A DNA stretch of 58,774 nt. Origin: Alphaproteobacteria bacterium. Lineage in GTDB: Bacteria; Pseudomonadota; Alphaproteobacteria; Caulobacterales; Caulobacteraceae. The notes under the pieces are model-generated. The model was not told the origin of the DNA, did no database searches, and saw only the letters and a program-made list of their open reading frames with translations. The DNA is taken from NCBI GenBank assembly GCA_018820205.1, contig JAHJOK010000026.1, positions 1-58,774 of the forward strand. The letters are read 5' to 3'. Both the position numbers and the translations under genes were made by a program. Positions within the stretch are counted from its first letter, which is position 1, and each line of letters starts with the position of its first letter. Positions 1 through 8,656 of the stretch are shown here, piece by piece.

Positions 1-555
1 CGCCGCCTCGGGCGAGGGCGCGGACGGCGTCGCGGGCGCGACGGTGATGCCGGCTCCCGGCGCGGACGAGGGCGCGGCCCCGGCGACCGGCGCGGGAAAG
101 TCCAGCCGTTCCCGCGCGCCGCCGACTGCCAGGACCACATGGGTCATGGCGATGGATTCGATGACGGCGTTGGCGACCGGCGACTGGCCGACGCCATAGA
201 TGGCCGCCGGGCCTTCGCCGATCGCGATCAGGGCGGTGGAGGCGCTGGCCGGATCGGCCATCAGCACCCCCTTCAGCACCAGCCCCAGGCTGGACGCCGG
301 CAGGCCGCCCGCCGCCGTGGCGCCGCCGAACGGCGCCAGCGACACGATCCGCGCCACATCCCCGTCGGCGCCGCCCGCGGTCCCGGCCGTCGCGCCGCCC
401 AGCGGCGGCAAGGTCGCGGCCACCGCCACCTCGGAACGGCCGTCGTCCCAGCCCGTCAGCCGCCACGTCAGACCCGCCAGCGCCAGGGCGAGGGAGCCGA
501 CCACCACGACGCTGACGACCCTAAGCGCGATCTCGTCCCTGCGTTCGGGCGTCAT
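1..555 (-). CDS. gspC: Type II secretion protein GspC, 3' end outside window
   Basis: Inner-membrane clamp protein that links the T2SS assembly platform to the outer-membrane secretin. The visible 185 residues open with MTPERRDEIALRVV, followed by one hydrophobic segment at about residues 11-28, as in GspC. A homology-region stretch follows (VARIVSLAPFGGA, with the characteristic APFG) and then the VLKGVLMADPASASTALIA strand region. After about residue 160 it turns Pro/Ala-rich and runs off the window edge, so the C-terminal part is missing. The ATG overlaps the gspI stop (ATGA), so it is the last visible gene of the leftward gspG-H-I-C operon. The secretin gene gspD probably lies just beyond the edge; that is inference from usual gene order. 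Confidence 0.82.
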   Translation of the reverse strand, partial: MTPERRDEIALRVVSVVVVGSLALALAGLTWRLTGWDDGRSEVAVAATLPPLGGATAGTAGGADGDVARIVSLAPFGGATAAGGLPASSLGLVLKGVLMADPASASTALIAIGEGPAAIYGVGQSPVANAVIESIAMTHVVLAVGGARERLDFPAPVAGAAPSSAPGAGITVAPATPSAPSPEAA

Positions 556-935
556 GACGCCACCGCCGACAATCGATCGACGAAGCCCGACAGCCGCACG
601 CTCTCATTCATGCCGCCAGCAGGGGACACGGCGACATCGACCGCGATCAGGTCGGGATCGTCGGTCGCCCGTCGCGCCACCCGCACGTCCCAATCGCGAT
701 CCATCATCCGCACCACCGACACGTCCGGCGTCGCCGCCGGGCCTTCAAGGTTCAATTCGACCAGCCGGTTCTCGGCCACCCACTGGGCCACGACCCGCTG
801 CTCCAGCCCGCGCACGCCGTCGACATGGGCCTGGGTCGCGCGCGTCAGCCCGACCGTGGCGATGGCCAGGATGAACAGGGCGACCAGCGCCTCCATCAGG
901 GAATAGCCCCCCCGGATTGAAACAGGGCGTCTCAC
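552..935 (-). CDS. gspI: Type II secretion minor pseudopilin GspI
   Basis: Minor pseudopilin of the tip complex with GspJ and GspK. The 127-residue protein has a class III (prepilin) signal: a short basic leader MRRPVSIRGG, then YSLMEALVALFILAIATVGL. Cleavage after the second Gly leaves Glu at position +5, which pseudopilins need for N-methylation and assembly. The VAENRLVELNL stretch after the hydrophobic helix is typical of GspI. It overlaps gspH by four bases upstream and gspC by four bases downstream, so the three are translationally coupled. Confidence 0.88.
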   Translation of the reverse strand: MRRPVSIRGGYSLMEALVALFILAIATVGLTRATQAHVDGVRGLEQRVVAQWVAENRLVELNLEGPAATPDVSVVRMMDRDWDVRVARRATDDPDLIAVDVAVSPAGGMNESVRLSGFVDRLSAVAS

Positions 936-1426
936 GCCGGGGCCTCTTCGGTCACCGGGGTCGCCACCGCGTTCAGTCCGTCGAATTCCACCCGCCAGCG
1001 CCGGTCTCCCTTGGCCAGACCGAAGGCCGCGACGGGCGCCGCCCCGTCCGGATCGATCGCAACGGGCGAAGCTACGCCCAGCCCCACCATCCGGACGCCC
1101 GCCGGCAGGGCGTGCCGTTCGGCCAGGGCGTCCACGACCCCCGTCGCCGCCGCATCGCCTCGCACGAAGACATAGCCTTCGCCGTCGAACGCCAGGGCCA
1201 GGGGGCGGCGGGTCACCAGCACGTCGTCGGCCGCCAGTCTCAGCCGGTCGGCCAGCCGGTTCGCCTCGGTCTCCAGCCCCATGCCCCGGTCGCCCAGGCC
1301 GACGCCCAGAGTCACCACGCCCGCCATGACCCCGACGATGCCCAGCACCACCAGAATCTCGACCAGCGTCATGCCGGACCGTCTGGCCCGTCGGATCGCG
1401 CCGCCCTGTCCCCCGACAGCGATCAT
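932..1426 (-). CDS. gspH: Type II secretion minor pseudopilin GspH
   Basis: Minor pseudopilin that connects the pilus body to the GspI-J-K tip. The 164-residue sequence has an 18-residue basic leader ending RRSG, then MTLVEILVVLGIVGVMAG, with Glu at +5 of the mature protein. The rest (LADRLRLAADDVLVTRRPLALAFDGEGYVF) matches the beta-rich GspH globular domain, in which residues after the helix read A.. L...L..AR...l.r..v.l. The start sits on the gspG stop with a one-base overlap at 1426, and the gspI start overlaps its end. Confidence 0.87.
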   Translation of the reverse strand: MIAVGGQGGAIRRARRSGMTLVEILVVLGIVGVMAGVVTLGVGLGDRGMGLETEANRLADRLRLAADDVLVTRRPLALAFDGEGYVFVRGDAAATGVVDALAERHALPAGVRMVGLGVASPVAIDPDGAAPVAAFGLAKGDRRWRVEFDGLNAVATPVTEEAPA

Positions 1427-1890
1427 CAGCGCGTTCGATCCGTCAGGTCGGCGTCCAGTTCCTCGCCGCCTTCCTCGCCGTCCTTGCCATAGGACAGCAG
1501 ATCATAAGGCCGTCCCTCGCCGGGGCTGCGATAGACATAGGGGTTGCCCCACGGGTCGGTCGGCAGTTCGGGCAGATAGCCCTCGGCGGTCCACGCGCGG
1601 GGTTCGGGCGGCGACGTCGGCCGCTCGACCAGGGCCATCAGACCCTGCTGGGTCGTCGGATAGTCGCCGTTGTCCAGCCGATAGACGCGCAACGCCGTCG
1701 AGATGGTCTTCAGGTCGGTCTTGGCCACCGTGACCCGCGCCTCGTCCGGCCGTCCTATGACGTTGGGCACGATCAGAACGGCCACCACGGCGATGATGGC
1801 CAGAACCACGATCATCTCGACCAGCGTCAGACCCGCGCGCCGCTGTTCAATGCAACGGCTACGCTTGTGACGCTTGGACAAAGTAATCAT
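1426..1890 (-). CDS. gspG: Type II secretion major pseudopilin GspG
   Basis: Main subunit of the T2SS pseudopilus. I chose the ATG at 1890 because it gives a 20-residue basic leader (MITLSKRHKRSRCIEQRRAG) before the cleavage site; an upstream ATG at 1956 would add 22 residues not expected in a prepilin leader. The mature protein begins LTLVEMIVVLAIIAVVAVLIVP with Glu at +5. It continues with the GspG signature DLKTISTALRVYRLDNGDYPTTQQGLMAL and the calcium-site region PWGNPYVYRSPG...YDLLSYGKDG. The mature first residue is Leu rather than the usual Phe. It is the first gene of the leftward pseudopilin operon and divergent from gspL. Confidence 0.93.
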   Translation of the reverse strand: MITLSKRHKRSRCIEQRRAGLTLVEMIVVLAIIAVVAVLIVPNVIGRPDEARVTVAKTDLKTISTALRVYRLDNGDYPTTQQGLMALVERPTSPPEPRAWTAEGYLPELPTDPWGNPYVYRSPGEGRPYDLLSYGKDGEEGGEELDADLTDRTR

Positions 1891-1992
1891 GACACTTTTT
1901 CTCAACCGAATGGCCAGTGGCGACAGGCTTGTTTTGGCTGCTATAGACCGGGCCACCGTCTCCGACCACGCCCTTTTCTTCGAGTTTCGCCC
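1891..1992. promoter_or_regulatory. Divergent T2SS promoter region
   Basis: The 102 bases between the gspG and gspL starts must hold promoters for both operons. The best element I can see is GCTATAGAC at 1940-1948, reading toward gspL, close to the Caulobacter housekeeping -10 (GCTANAWC). No convincing -35 is visible 16-18 bases upstream, and no operator palindrome stands out. The assignment rests on position plus one partial match. Confidence 0.35.
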
Positions 1993-3126
1993 ATGCTCGG
2001 TCGACCCGCCAGATCGAACCTTCCGAGCCGAGGCTTATGGCGCATCGTCGATGACAGAATCATAGCGGTCGATCGATCCCATGTCGGTCCGACCACCGTT
2101 CTGGTTCCTTCGGAAGACGTCCTGACCCTGACGGTCGACCTGCCTTTTCCCACCCGCGCCCAGCGTCTGGCCAACCTCGCCTACGCCGTCGAGGACGCGG
2201 TGGCCGAGCCTCTGGCCAGCCTGCATTTCGCCCTGGGCATGGAGGTCGCGCCGCGTCGCCACATCGCCGGCGTGGTTGGCCATACGCGGATGCGGTCCTG
2301 GCTGGCGATGCTGGAAGAGGCCGATCTGGAGGCCTCGATCCTGCTGCCCGACGCCCTGACCCTGCCGATGCCGTCGCCGGGCGTCTGGGTGGTCAAGGCC
2401 GAGGGCGACCGCGCCCTGGTCCGCACCGACAACGGCGCCGGTTTCGCCCTGCCCCTGGCGATGCTGGAATCCGCATGGGCCGCCGCCGACCGTCCACGGC
2501 TGCACGCCGTCGGCGCCCCGCTGCCCGAAGCGTTCGCCGAGGGGGTGGACGACGAAACCGCCCTGCTGGGGGCGATGGGCGAGACGGTCGCTGTCCTCCC
2601 GCCGCTGGACCTGCGTCAGGGCCCCTATGCCGCGACCCGGTCCAACGCCCCGTCCGCCGCCCGCATGATCGCCCTGATCGCCGGCCTCGGGATCCTGGCC
2701 CACATCGTTCTGCTCGGGACCGACACCTTCCTGCTGCACCGGATGGCCGCGAAGAAAGAGGCCGAGGCCCGAACCCTGCTCCAGTCCGTCGCCCCACAGA
2801 TCGCGGCCGAGGATGACCTCGTCGCCGCGGCCGACCGCATCCTGCCCTCGGCCGGCGGCGGGGTGCGGCCCTTCACCCGCCTTCTGGCCCAGACCTCGGG
2901 CGCCCTGCCCGGTGCCGGCGCCGTCGCTTTCAACACCGTGGCCTACGCCCCGGGATCGCTGGACCTCGGCGTCGTCGTCTCCGACGCGGCGACCCTGGAC
3001 CGCGCCGTCGCCGCCCTGAACGCGTCCGGTCTGACCGCCGCCGGGGCGCCCGCCGCCGTCGATGCGGCCCAGGCGACGAACGGTTTCAACGCCGCCCTCC
3101 AGATCACCCCCGGAGGCGCAGGATGA
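1993..3126 (+). CDS. gspL: Type II secretion protein GspL
   Basis: Bitopic inner-membrane protein that binds the GspE ATPase with its cytoplasmic actin-like domain and GspM with its periplasmic part. The ATG at 1993 gives 377 residues; an in-frame ATG at 1867 would overlap gspG and add an Arg/Pro-rich tail without family character. Visible features are VDLPFPTRAQRLANLAYAVEDAVAEPL (the T2SSL pattern qR.....A.ED..a), a single membrane segment at about residues 220-245 (MIALIAGLGILAHIVLLGTD) and a periplasmic ferredoxin-like end. It overlaps gspM by four bases. Confidence 0.86.
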   Translation: MLGRPARSNLPSRGLWRIVDDRIIAVDRSHVGPTTVLVPSEDVLTLTVDLPFPTRAQRLANLAYAVEDAVAEPLASLHFALGMEVAPRRHIAGVVGHTRMRSWLAMLEEADLEASILLPDALTLPMPSPGVWVVKAEGDRALVRTDNGAGFALPLAMLESAWAAADRPRLHAVGAPLPEAFAEGVDDETALLGAMGETVAVLPPLDLRQGPYAATRSNAPSAARMIALIAGLGILAHIVLLGTDTFLLHRMAAKKEAEARTLLQSVAPQIAAEDDLVAAADRILPSAGGGVRPFTRLLAQTSGALPGAGAVAFNTVAYAPGSLDLGVVVSDAATLDRAVAALNASGLTAAGAPAAVDAAQATNGFNAALQITPGGAG

Positions 3127-3581
3127 GATCGCCCGCCCTCGATTCAGCCGCCGCCTGGATGGCCTCGCGGTCCCGTCGCGAACAGATCCTGATCGCCGGC
3201 CTCGGCGGCTTCCTGATCATCGCGGCCGTCTGGCTGCTGATCCTGCGTCCCCTGATCGACGCCCGCGCCACCGCCATCAGCCGCATCGCGGCCTATGAAC
3301 AGGTCATGGTCGACGTCCGCACCGCCGGCGCCCTCGGCCCCTCCGTCCCCGCCCTCGACGGCCCGCTGGAGACCGCGATCCCGGCCCAGGCCTCAACATT
3401 CGGCATAGCGCCGACGGTCACGGCCGACGGCGATGTGACCGTCACCGGCGCCCGCTACGACAGCGTCATCCCCTGGCTGGCGGCGCTGGAGGCCTCGGGC
3501 GCCACCCTGTCCGCCGTCAATATCCGGCGCGGCGCGGCCGAAGGCGTCGTGGACGTCACCCTGCGCGTAGTTCAACCATGA
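3123..3581 (+). CDS. gspM: Type II secretion protein GspM
   Basis: Inner-membrane partner of GspL. The 152-residue protein has a basic N-terminus (ASRSRREQ), which is typical of GspM (the S.RE+ motif), and one membrane helix at about residues 22-41 (ILIAGLGGFLIIAAVWLLIL). A short periplasmic domain ends ASGATLSAVNIRRG....VDVTLRVV, which is the usual GspM C-terminal ferredoxin-like fold. It overlaps gspL and gspE by four bases each. Confidence 0.85.
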   Translation: MRSPALDSAAAWMASRSRREQILIAGLGGFLIIAAVWLLILRPLIDARATAISRIAAYEQVMVDVRTAGALGPSVPALDGPLETAIPAQASTFGIAPTVTADGDVTVTGARYDSVIPWLAALEASGATLSAVNIRRGAAEGVVDVTLRVVQP

Positions 3582-5071
3582 GCCTTGCCGAAGACAGGAC
3601 CGTTCCGGCCGCCCCCGCGACCCTCGCCTACGGCTTCGCCCGCCGCCGCGGCGCGATGATCCTGCGCGGGGAAGGCCGGCCGGTCTGCCTGCATCGCCGG
3701 TCCGCCACGCTGGAGACCCTGCTGGAGGTGCGCCGCGTCAATGGCGGCGACATCGCCTTCGAGGCCGTCGACGACGACCGTTTCGACGCGGTGCTGCGCG
3801 AACAGACCGGCAGCGAGGCCGCCCCCGCCGCCGACTACGCCGCCTCCGAGGACGACCTCGCCGCCCTGGCCGAGGACGCCGCCGCCGTCGACGACCTGCT
3901 GGACAGCCGCGACGACGCGCCGGTCGTTCGCCTGATCAACGCCCTGTTGCTTCAGGCCATCCGCGACGGCGCCTCCGACATCCATATCGAGGCGGAAGAG
4001 AAACGCCTCGTCGTCCGCTTCCGCATCGACGGCGTGCTGCGCGAAGTGCTGGAACCCGCCCGCGCTCTGGCTCCGCTTCTGGTCAGCCGCATCAAGGTCA
4101 TGGCCCGCCTCGACATCGCCGAGAAGCGCGTCCCCCACGACGGTCGCGTCACCCTGCGTATCGGCGGCCTCGACGTCGACGTCCGCGTCTCGACCATTCC
4201 GTCCCAGCACGGCGAGCGCGTCGTCCTCCGCCTGCTCGACCGGGGTTCGACCTCGCTCGACCTGGCGCAGCTGGGCATGAGCCAGCGCGATCTGGACACG
4301 TTCGAGCGGATGATCACCCGCCCGCACGGCGTCATCCTGGTCACCGGCCCGACCGGCTCCGGCAAGACGACCACCCTCTATTCCGCCCTGACCCGGCTCA
4401 ACGACCGTCGCCGCAACATCATGACGGTCGAGGATCCGATCGAATATGCGCTGGACGGCATCGGCCAGATGCAGGTCAACTCGCGCATCGACCTGACCTT
4501 CGCCCGGGGCCTGCGCGCCATCCTGCGTCAGGATCCCGATGTCATCATGGTCGGCGAGATCCGCGATCACGAGACGGCCGAGGTCGCCGTCCGCGCCTCC
4601 ATGACCGGCCACCTGATGCTGTCGACCCTGCACACCAACACGGCGGTCGGCAGCGTGACCCGCCTGATCGACATGGGGGTCGAACGCTATCTGCTGGCCC
4701 CGATGCTGGCCGGCCTGATCGCCCAGCGCCTGGTCCGCCGCCTGTGCCCCCACTGCAAGGCGCCCGCCGAGGCGACCCAGGCCGACAGCGAGATGACCGG
4801 GGGCGTGGTCCCGGTCGGCGCCCGCATCTTCCGCCCCGTCGGCTGTCCGGAGTGCCGGGGCGAGGGCTACAAGGGTCGCGTCGGCGTCTACGAGGTCATC
4901 GAGATCGACCCGGCCATGCAACAGGCCATCCACGACGGCGCCGCCGAGGCCGACCTGATCCGCCTGGCCCGTCAGCGTGGTCCGGGCCTGCTCGAAGACG
5001 GCGCCGCCAAGGCGATGGCGGGCGAAACCTCGGTGCAGGAAGTCGCGCGCGTGGTCCGGGAAGACGCCTGA
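3578..5071 (+). CDS. gspE: Type II secretion ATPase GspE
   Basis: Cytoplasmic hexameric ATPase that drives pseudopilus assembly. Of 497 residues, the N-terminal ~110 are the GspL-binding region. The ATPase core has Walker A GPTGSGKTTTLYS at about residue 257, an Asp box region (TVEDPIEY), Walker B IMVGEIRD and a His box (STLHTNTA). A four-cysteine zinc element follows, with CPHC near 390 and CPEC near 423, characteristic of GspE over PilB-like relatives. The N-terminus is short, as in many alphaproteobacterial GspE proteins. The stop TGA overlaps the gspF ATG (TGATG). Confidence 0.95.
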   Translation: MSLAEDRTVPAAPATLAYGFARRRGAMILRGEGRPVCLHRRSATLETLLEVRRVNGGDIAFEAVDDDRFDAVLREQTGSEAAPAADYAASEDDLAALAEDAAAVDDLLDSRDDAPVVRLINALLLQAIRDGASDIHIEAEEKRLVVRFRIDGVLREVLEPARALAPLLVSRIKVMARLDIAEKRVPHDGRVTLRIGGLDVDVRVSTIPSQHGERVVLRLLDRGSTSLDLAQLGMSQRDLDTFERMITRPHGVILVTGPTGSGKTTTLYSALTRLNDRRRNIMTVEDPIEYALDGIGQMQVNSRIDLTFARGLRAILRQDPDVIMVGEIRDHETAEVAVRASMTGHLMLSTLHTNTAVGSVTRLIDMGVERYLLAPMLAGLIAQRLVRRLCPHCKAPAEATQADSEMTGGVVPVGARIFRPVGCPECRGEGYKGRVGVYEVIEIDPAMQQAIHDGAAEADLIRLARQRGPGLLEDGAAKAMAGETSVQEVARVVREDA

Positions 5072-6294
5072 TGCCGGTCTATGCCTTCCAGGCCGTCGAC
5101 GGCGAGGGCAAGCCCCACAAGGGCACGATCGAGGCCGCCTCCGACGTCGGCGCGCGTCAGCTGGTCCGCGACCGGGGTCTGTTGCCGACCGCCGTCGCTC
5201 TGTCCGGCGAACGGCGCAAGACCGACCTTTCCAAAGGCATCGTCATCTTCAAACAGGGCATCAGCTCCAAGACTCTGTCGGCCGTGACCCGCCAGCTCTC
5301 GACCCTGATCGGCTCGGACATCCGCATCGAGGAGGCGCTGCGCATCGCCGCCCAGCAGACCGAGGGTCAGCCCATCGGCGTCGTCCTGACCGACGTCCGC
5401 ACCGCCATTCTGGAAGGCCGCAGCTTCGCCGCCGCCCTGGCCCGTCACCCCAAGGTCTTCCCCGAATTCTACCGCGCCTCGATCGCGGCGGGCGAACAGT
5501 CTGGCAAGCTGTCCACGGTCCTCGCACACCTGACCGACTTCGTCGGCAATCAGGAAAAGGCCCGCCGCAAGGTTCAGCTGGCCCTGCTGTATCCGGCCCT
5601 GCTGGCCGGGGTGTCGCTGCTCATGATCACTCTCATGATGATCTATGTGGTGCCGGACATCGTGAAGGTGTTCGTCTCGCGCGGGGCCGAACTGCCCTTC
5701 CTGACCCGCGCCCTGATCGCCCTGTCGGCCTTCGTCCAGACCTTCGGCGTCTATGTCCTGATCGCTCTTATCGTCGCCGGGGTCGCCTGGAACCGCTGGC
5801 TGGCGGTGCCGGAGAACAGCCGCCGCTTCGCCGAGTTCCTGTTGAAGACCCCGCCGTTCGCGGGCTTCGTCCAGCACCTCAACGCCGCCCGGTTCGCCGG
5901 CTCGCTGGCGACCCTGGTCCGTTCCGACGTGCCGCTGGTCGAGGCGCTCGCCGCTTCCGCCGCCGTCACCCCGAACCGCTTCGCCCGCGAACGCGCCATC
6001 TTGGTCGCCGCGCGGGTGCGCGAGGGATCGTCCCTGCGCCGCGCCATGGCCGAGGCCGATATCTTTCCCCCCCTGCTGCTGGCCATCGTCGCGGCGGGCG
6101 AACAGTCGGGCAAGCTGGGCCACGGCCTGGAACGCGCCGCCCAGGACCTGGAGCAGGAGCTGGATTCCCTCGTCCAGGCGCTGGTCTCGCTGGTCGAGCC
6201 GGGCGTCCTGCTGGTGATGGGCGGGATCGTTCTGTTGATGGTGCTGGCCATCCTGATGCCGATCGTGAACCTCAACAACCTCGCCGGGCTGTGA
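5071..6294 (+). CDS. gspF: Type II secretion platform protein GspF
   Basis: Polytopic inner-membrane platform protein. The start at 5071 gives 407 residues beginning MPVYAFQAVDGEGKPHKGTI, the classic GspF opening (Y.Y.A.d..G....G). The two T2SSF domains each carry the repeated signature AGEQSGKL (around residues 147 and 343). The membrane segments are LALLYPALLAGVSLLMITLMMIYVVP, YVLIALIVAGVAW and the C-terminal LVMGGIVLLMVLAILMP. It is the last gene of the gspL-M-E-F operon. A longer upstream reading in the same frame lies inside gspE and was discarded. Confidence 0.95.
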   Translation: MPVYAFQAVDGEGKPHKGTIEAASDVGARQLVRDRGLLPTAVALSGERRKTDLSKGIVIFKQGISSKTLSAVTRQLSTLIGSDIRIEEALRIAAQQTEGQPIGVVLTDVRTAILEGRSFAAALARHPKVFPEFYRASIAAGEQSGKLSTVLAHLTDFVGNQEKARRKVQLALLYPALLAGVSLLMITLMMIYVVPDIVKVFVSRGAELPFLTRALIALSAFVQTFGVYVLIALIVAGVAWNRWLAVPENSRRFAEFLLKTPPFAGFVQHLNAARFAGSLATLVRSDVPLVEALAASAAVTPNRFARERAILVAARVREGSSLRRAMAEADIFPPLLLAIVAAGEQSGKLGHGLERAAQDLEQELDSLVQALVSLVEPGVLLVMGGIVLLMVLAILMPIVNLNNLAGL

Positions 6295-6304
6295 GTCAGC
6301 CTGA

Positions 6305-7063
6305 TTACAGCGTCGTCTCGATCGACACCGGCGCGCCGATGCCGGGAATAAGGCCGACCCCGCCCGGTTCGACCGAAGCCGTCAGCCCGCCGTCCGCCTG
6401 CACCCGCGCCTTCATCACCGCGTCGGTCGATCCCGCGCGCGTGAAGGCCACCGTCGTCGCCCCTTCGTCCGATGTGACCGTCCCCGCCAAGGCCGGCATC
6501 GGCGTCGCCGCCCCGCCGCCCACGGTCGCACAGTCGCCTGGCGTCGTCGCGATCGTGCCCGCCCCTTCCGGCGCCCCCCTGATCGACAGGGCCGCCACGT
6601 CGAACCGCATCACCGACGAACAGGCGAACGGCAGACCCGGCGCCGCGGCGTTGATCAGCCGCATCGAGGCCGTCCCCTCCAGGTCGCGCACCAGCACCCG
6701 TCCCGGCCGCGCCAGCACCTGGGCCGAGGCCTCCGTGTCCGGCCCGCGCAGCCGCAGCCGCTCGGCCGCCGACAGATGCAGGATCGAGCTGAACGGCATC
6801 AGGGCCCACCCGGCGCCGAACCCGCCCGGCATGGCGCGTTCGCCCGCCCAGACCGTGCCGACCGCCTGCCGTTCCCCGTTCGAGGATCGCGCCACGATGA
6901 TCTCGGACGGGGCCATCGCGATCAGGCCCAGAGCGTATGCGCCGACCGCGACGCCGGCCAGCACCACGCGCCAGCGCGTCACCTTCACCGTCAGCCGTTC
7001 GAACTGAAATGCGCCCGCCGCCCGGCCGCCTTCGCCGTCCCGCGTTCTCCAGACCTTCAGCAT
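6305..7063 (-). CDS. gspN: Type II secretion protein GspN
   Basis: Optional bitopic T2SS component. The 252 residues hold one membrane helix at about 31-50 (RVVLAGVAVGAYALGLIAMAP), then a periplasmic domain with GTVWAGERAMPGGFGAGWALMPF. This matches the GspN pattern in which a G.vW motif is followed by a Trp ~20 residues later. It lies alone on the minus strand between two rightward gsp blocks, converging on gspF and divergent from gspJ. The context makes the assignment firmer than the sequence alone would. Confidence 0.75.
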   Translation of the reverse strand: MLKVWRTRDGEGGRAAGAFQFERLTVKVTRWRVVLAGVAVGAYALGLIAMAPSEIIVARSSNGERQAVGTVWAGERAMPGGFGAGWALMPFSSILHLSAAERLRLRGPDTEASAQVLARPGRVLVRDLEGTASMRLINAAAPGLPFACSSVMRFDVAALSIRGAPEGAGTIATTPGDCATVGGGAATPMPALAGTVTSDEGATTVAFTRAGSTDAVMKARVQADGGLTASVEPGGVGLIPGIGAPVSIETTL

Positions 7064-7074
7064 GGTCGTCCCTC

Positions 7075-7731
7075 TTGTTCCGTGCGTCCGATACCACGCG
7101 TGCTGACCAAGCGAAGCGCCGTCGCAAAGGTTTCACCCTGATCGAGGTGCTGATCGCGCTGGGCCTGTTCGCCCTGATCGGGGTCGCGGGGTTCACCCTG
7201 CTGGACAGCGTGCTGCGGACCCAGGACGCCACCGACACCCGCCTGTCGCGGATGGCCGAGATCCAGCGCGCCATGCTGGTCGTCTCGTCCGATCTGGATC
7301 AGCTGACCGGCTCGCTGGCCGGGTCCGGCGCGGCCCTGTCGCTTCAGAAGACCGACCTGAACGGCGGCATCGTCACCGTCGCCTACGACCTGTCCGGCGC
7401 GACCCTGACCCGCAGCGTCTCGGGCGCGGGGGGCCAGCGGGTCCAGATTCTGCTGACCGAGGTGTCCGGCCTGCGCTGGACCTTCCACCGGCGACGCGGC
7501 GACTGGCTGGAGACCTGGCCCCAGGACGCGGCCCCCGTTCCGCCCCCCCTGCCCGGCCCCGACGGCGTCGTCCCCACGCCCGGCCCCCGGCCCGACGAGG
7601 GGGTCACCGCCGTGGCCCTCGACATCACCCTGACCGGCCTGGACGGACGCCCCGGCGCGACCCTGCGCCGCGTCGCCTCGATCCCGTTGATGGAGCCCGC
7701 GCCCCCGCCGGCGCTCGGGGCCGCGCCATGA
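7075..7731 (+). CDS. gspJ: Type II secretion minor pseudopilin GspJ
   Basis: Minor pseudopilin of the tip complex. The mature start is unmistakable: KRRRKG then FTLIEVLIALGLFALIGVAGF, with Glu at +5. It is followed by the GspJ pattern RLSRMAEIQRAMLVVSSDLDQLTG. The initiation codon is uncertain. TTG at 7075 gives a 17-residue leader and avoids overlapping the divergent gspN. In-frame ATGs at 7009 and 6937 would give 39- and 63-residue leaders overlapping gspN. The C-terminal half has a proline-rich loop (PVPPPLPGPDGVVPTPGPRP). It overlaps gspK by four bases. Confidence 0.85.
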   Translation: MFRASDTTRADQAKRRRKGFTLIEVLIALGLFALIGVAGFTLLDSVLRTQDATDTRLSRMAEIQRAMLVVSSDLDQLTGSLAGSGAALSLQKTDLNGGIVTVAYDLSGATLTRSVSGAGGQRVQILLTEVSGLRWTFHRRRGDWLETWPQDAAPVPPPLPGPDGVVPTPGPRPDEGVTAVALDITLTGLDGRPGATLRRVASIPLMEPAPPPALGAAP

Positions 7732-8570
7732 GGCCGCGCCTGACCCGCCGCGAGGGGATGATCCTGCTGAACGTCCTGCTGGTGCTGGCCGTGGCCAGCG
7801 TGGCGGTCCTGATCATGGTCTCGACCCAGGATCTGGAGGTCCAGCGTTCGACCCGTCTGCGCGACGCGGCCCAGGCCTCGGCCTACGCCCGCGCGGGCGA
7901 GCTGTCGGCCGTGACGACCTTGCGCCGCGACGGCCTGGTCGCTTCGGCCACCGACAACCTGACCGAGCCCTGGGCCCAACTGGGCCAGCAGGATATCGCC
8001 GTGCCCGGCGGCCGCTTCTCACTGGCGATCGAGGACGAACAGGCCCGCTTCAACCTGAACGCCATGAAGTCGGGCGACGCCGGGCCGATCGACCTGTTCC
8101 AGCGCATCGGCGGGGCGCTCCAGGTCGCGCCCGCCTCCCTGATCCGCATCGCCACCGTCGTTCGCGTCGCCGGCCCCCTGACCGACGACGGCCTGATCAT
8201 CGCCGCTGGGGTGCCGCGCGCCGACCTGGACCGGCTGGCCCCCTATGTGACCTTGTTGCCGGTTCAGGCCCAGGTGAACCTGAACACCGTCTCCCTGCCC
8301 CTGCTGTCGCTGATGACCGGCGATCCCGAGATCGCCGGAAAACTGCTGGAGGCCCGCACCCGGCGCGGTTTCCTGATCCCCGCCGACCTGGCGTCGGAGG
8401 GCGCCCCCAACCTGGCCGGAACCGGCTTTACCTCGGACCACTACCGCGTCGTCACCGCCGTCACCGTCGGCGACGTCACCCAGGTCCTGCACAGCCGCAT
8501 CGCCCGCATCCGGGGCGAAGAGGGCACGGTCGATGTCGTGGTGACGGGGCGCAGACGGACGGCGGGGTGA
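7728..8570 (+). CDS. gspK: Type II secretion minor pseudopilin GspK
   Basis: Largest minor pseudopilin, capping the pilus tip. The leader MRPRLTRREG precedes MILLNVLLVLAVASVAVLIM. Position +5 is Asn rather than Glu, in line with GspK being the tip subunit that lacks the conserved Glu. The family signature FSLAIEDEQARFNLNAMKSG is present at about residue 97. The later VNLNTVSLPLLSLMTGDP region matches the SAM-like helical domain. It is the last core T2SS gene of this arm. Confidence 0.9.
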   Translation: MRPRLTRREGMILLNVLLVLAVASVAVLIMVSTQDLEVQRSTRLRDAAQASAYARAGELSAVTTLRRDGLVASATDNLTEPWAQLGQQDIAVPGGRFSLAIEDEQARFNLNAMKSGDAGPIDLFQRIGGALQVAPASLIRIATVVRVAGPLTDDGLIIAAGVPRADLDRLAPYVTLLPVQAQVNLNTVSLPLLSLMTGDPEIAGKLLEARTRRGFLIPADLASEGAPNLAGTGFTSDHYRVVTAVTVGDVTQVLHSRIARIRGEEGTVDVVVTGRRRTAG

Positions 8571-8656
8571 CGGGTGGAGCGTCGAGGAGAATCCTCTACC
8601 TCTTCGCTCCGACAGCCCGAAGACAACCGCTTCACCGTGCGTTACAGATCGGCGTT

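Noticed and set aside
3572..4933. A 453-codon open frame on the minus strand opposite gspE
   Set aside because: It mirrors the gspE codons in a GC-rich gene; its product is Asp/Ala/Gly/Gln repeats with no family motif, while the plus strand encodes an intact ATPase.
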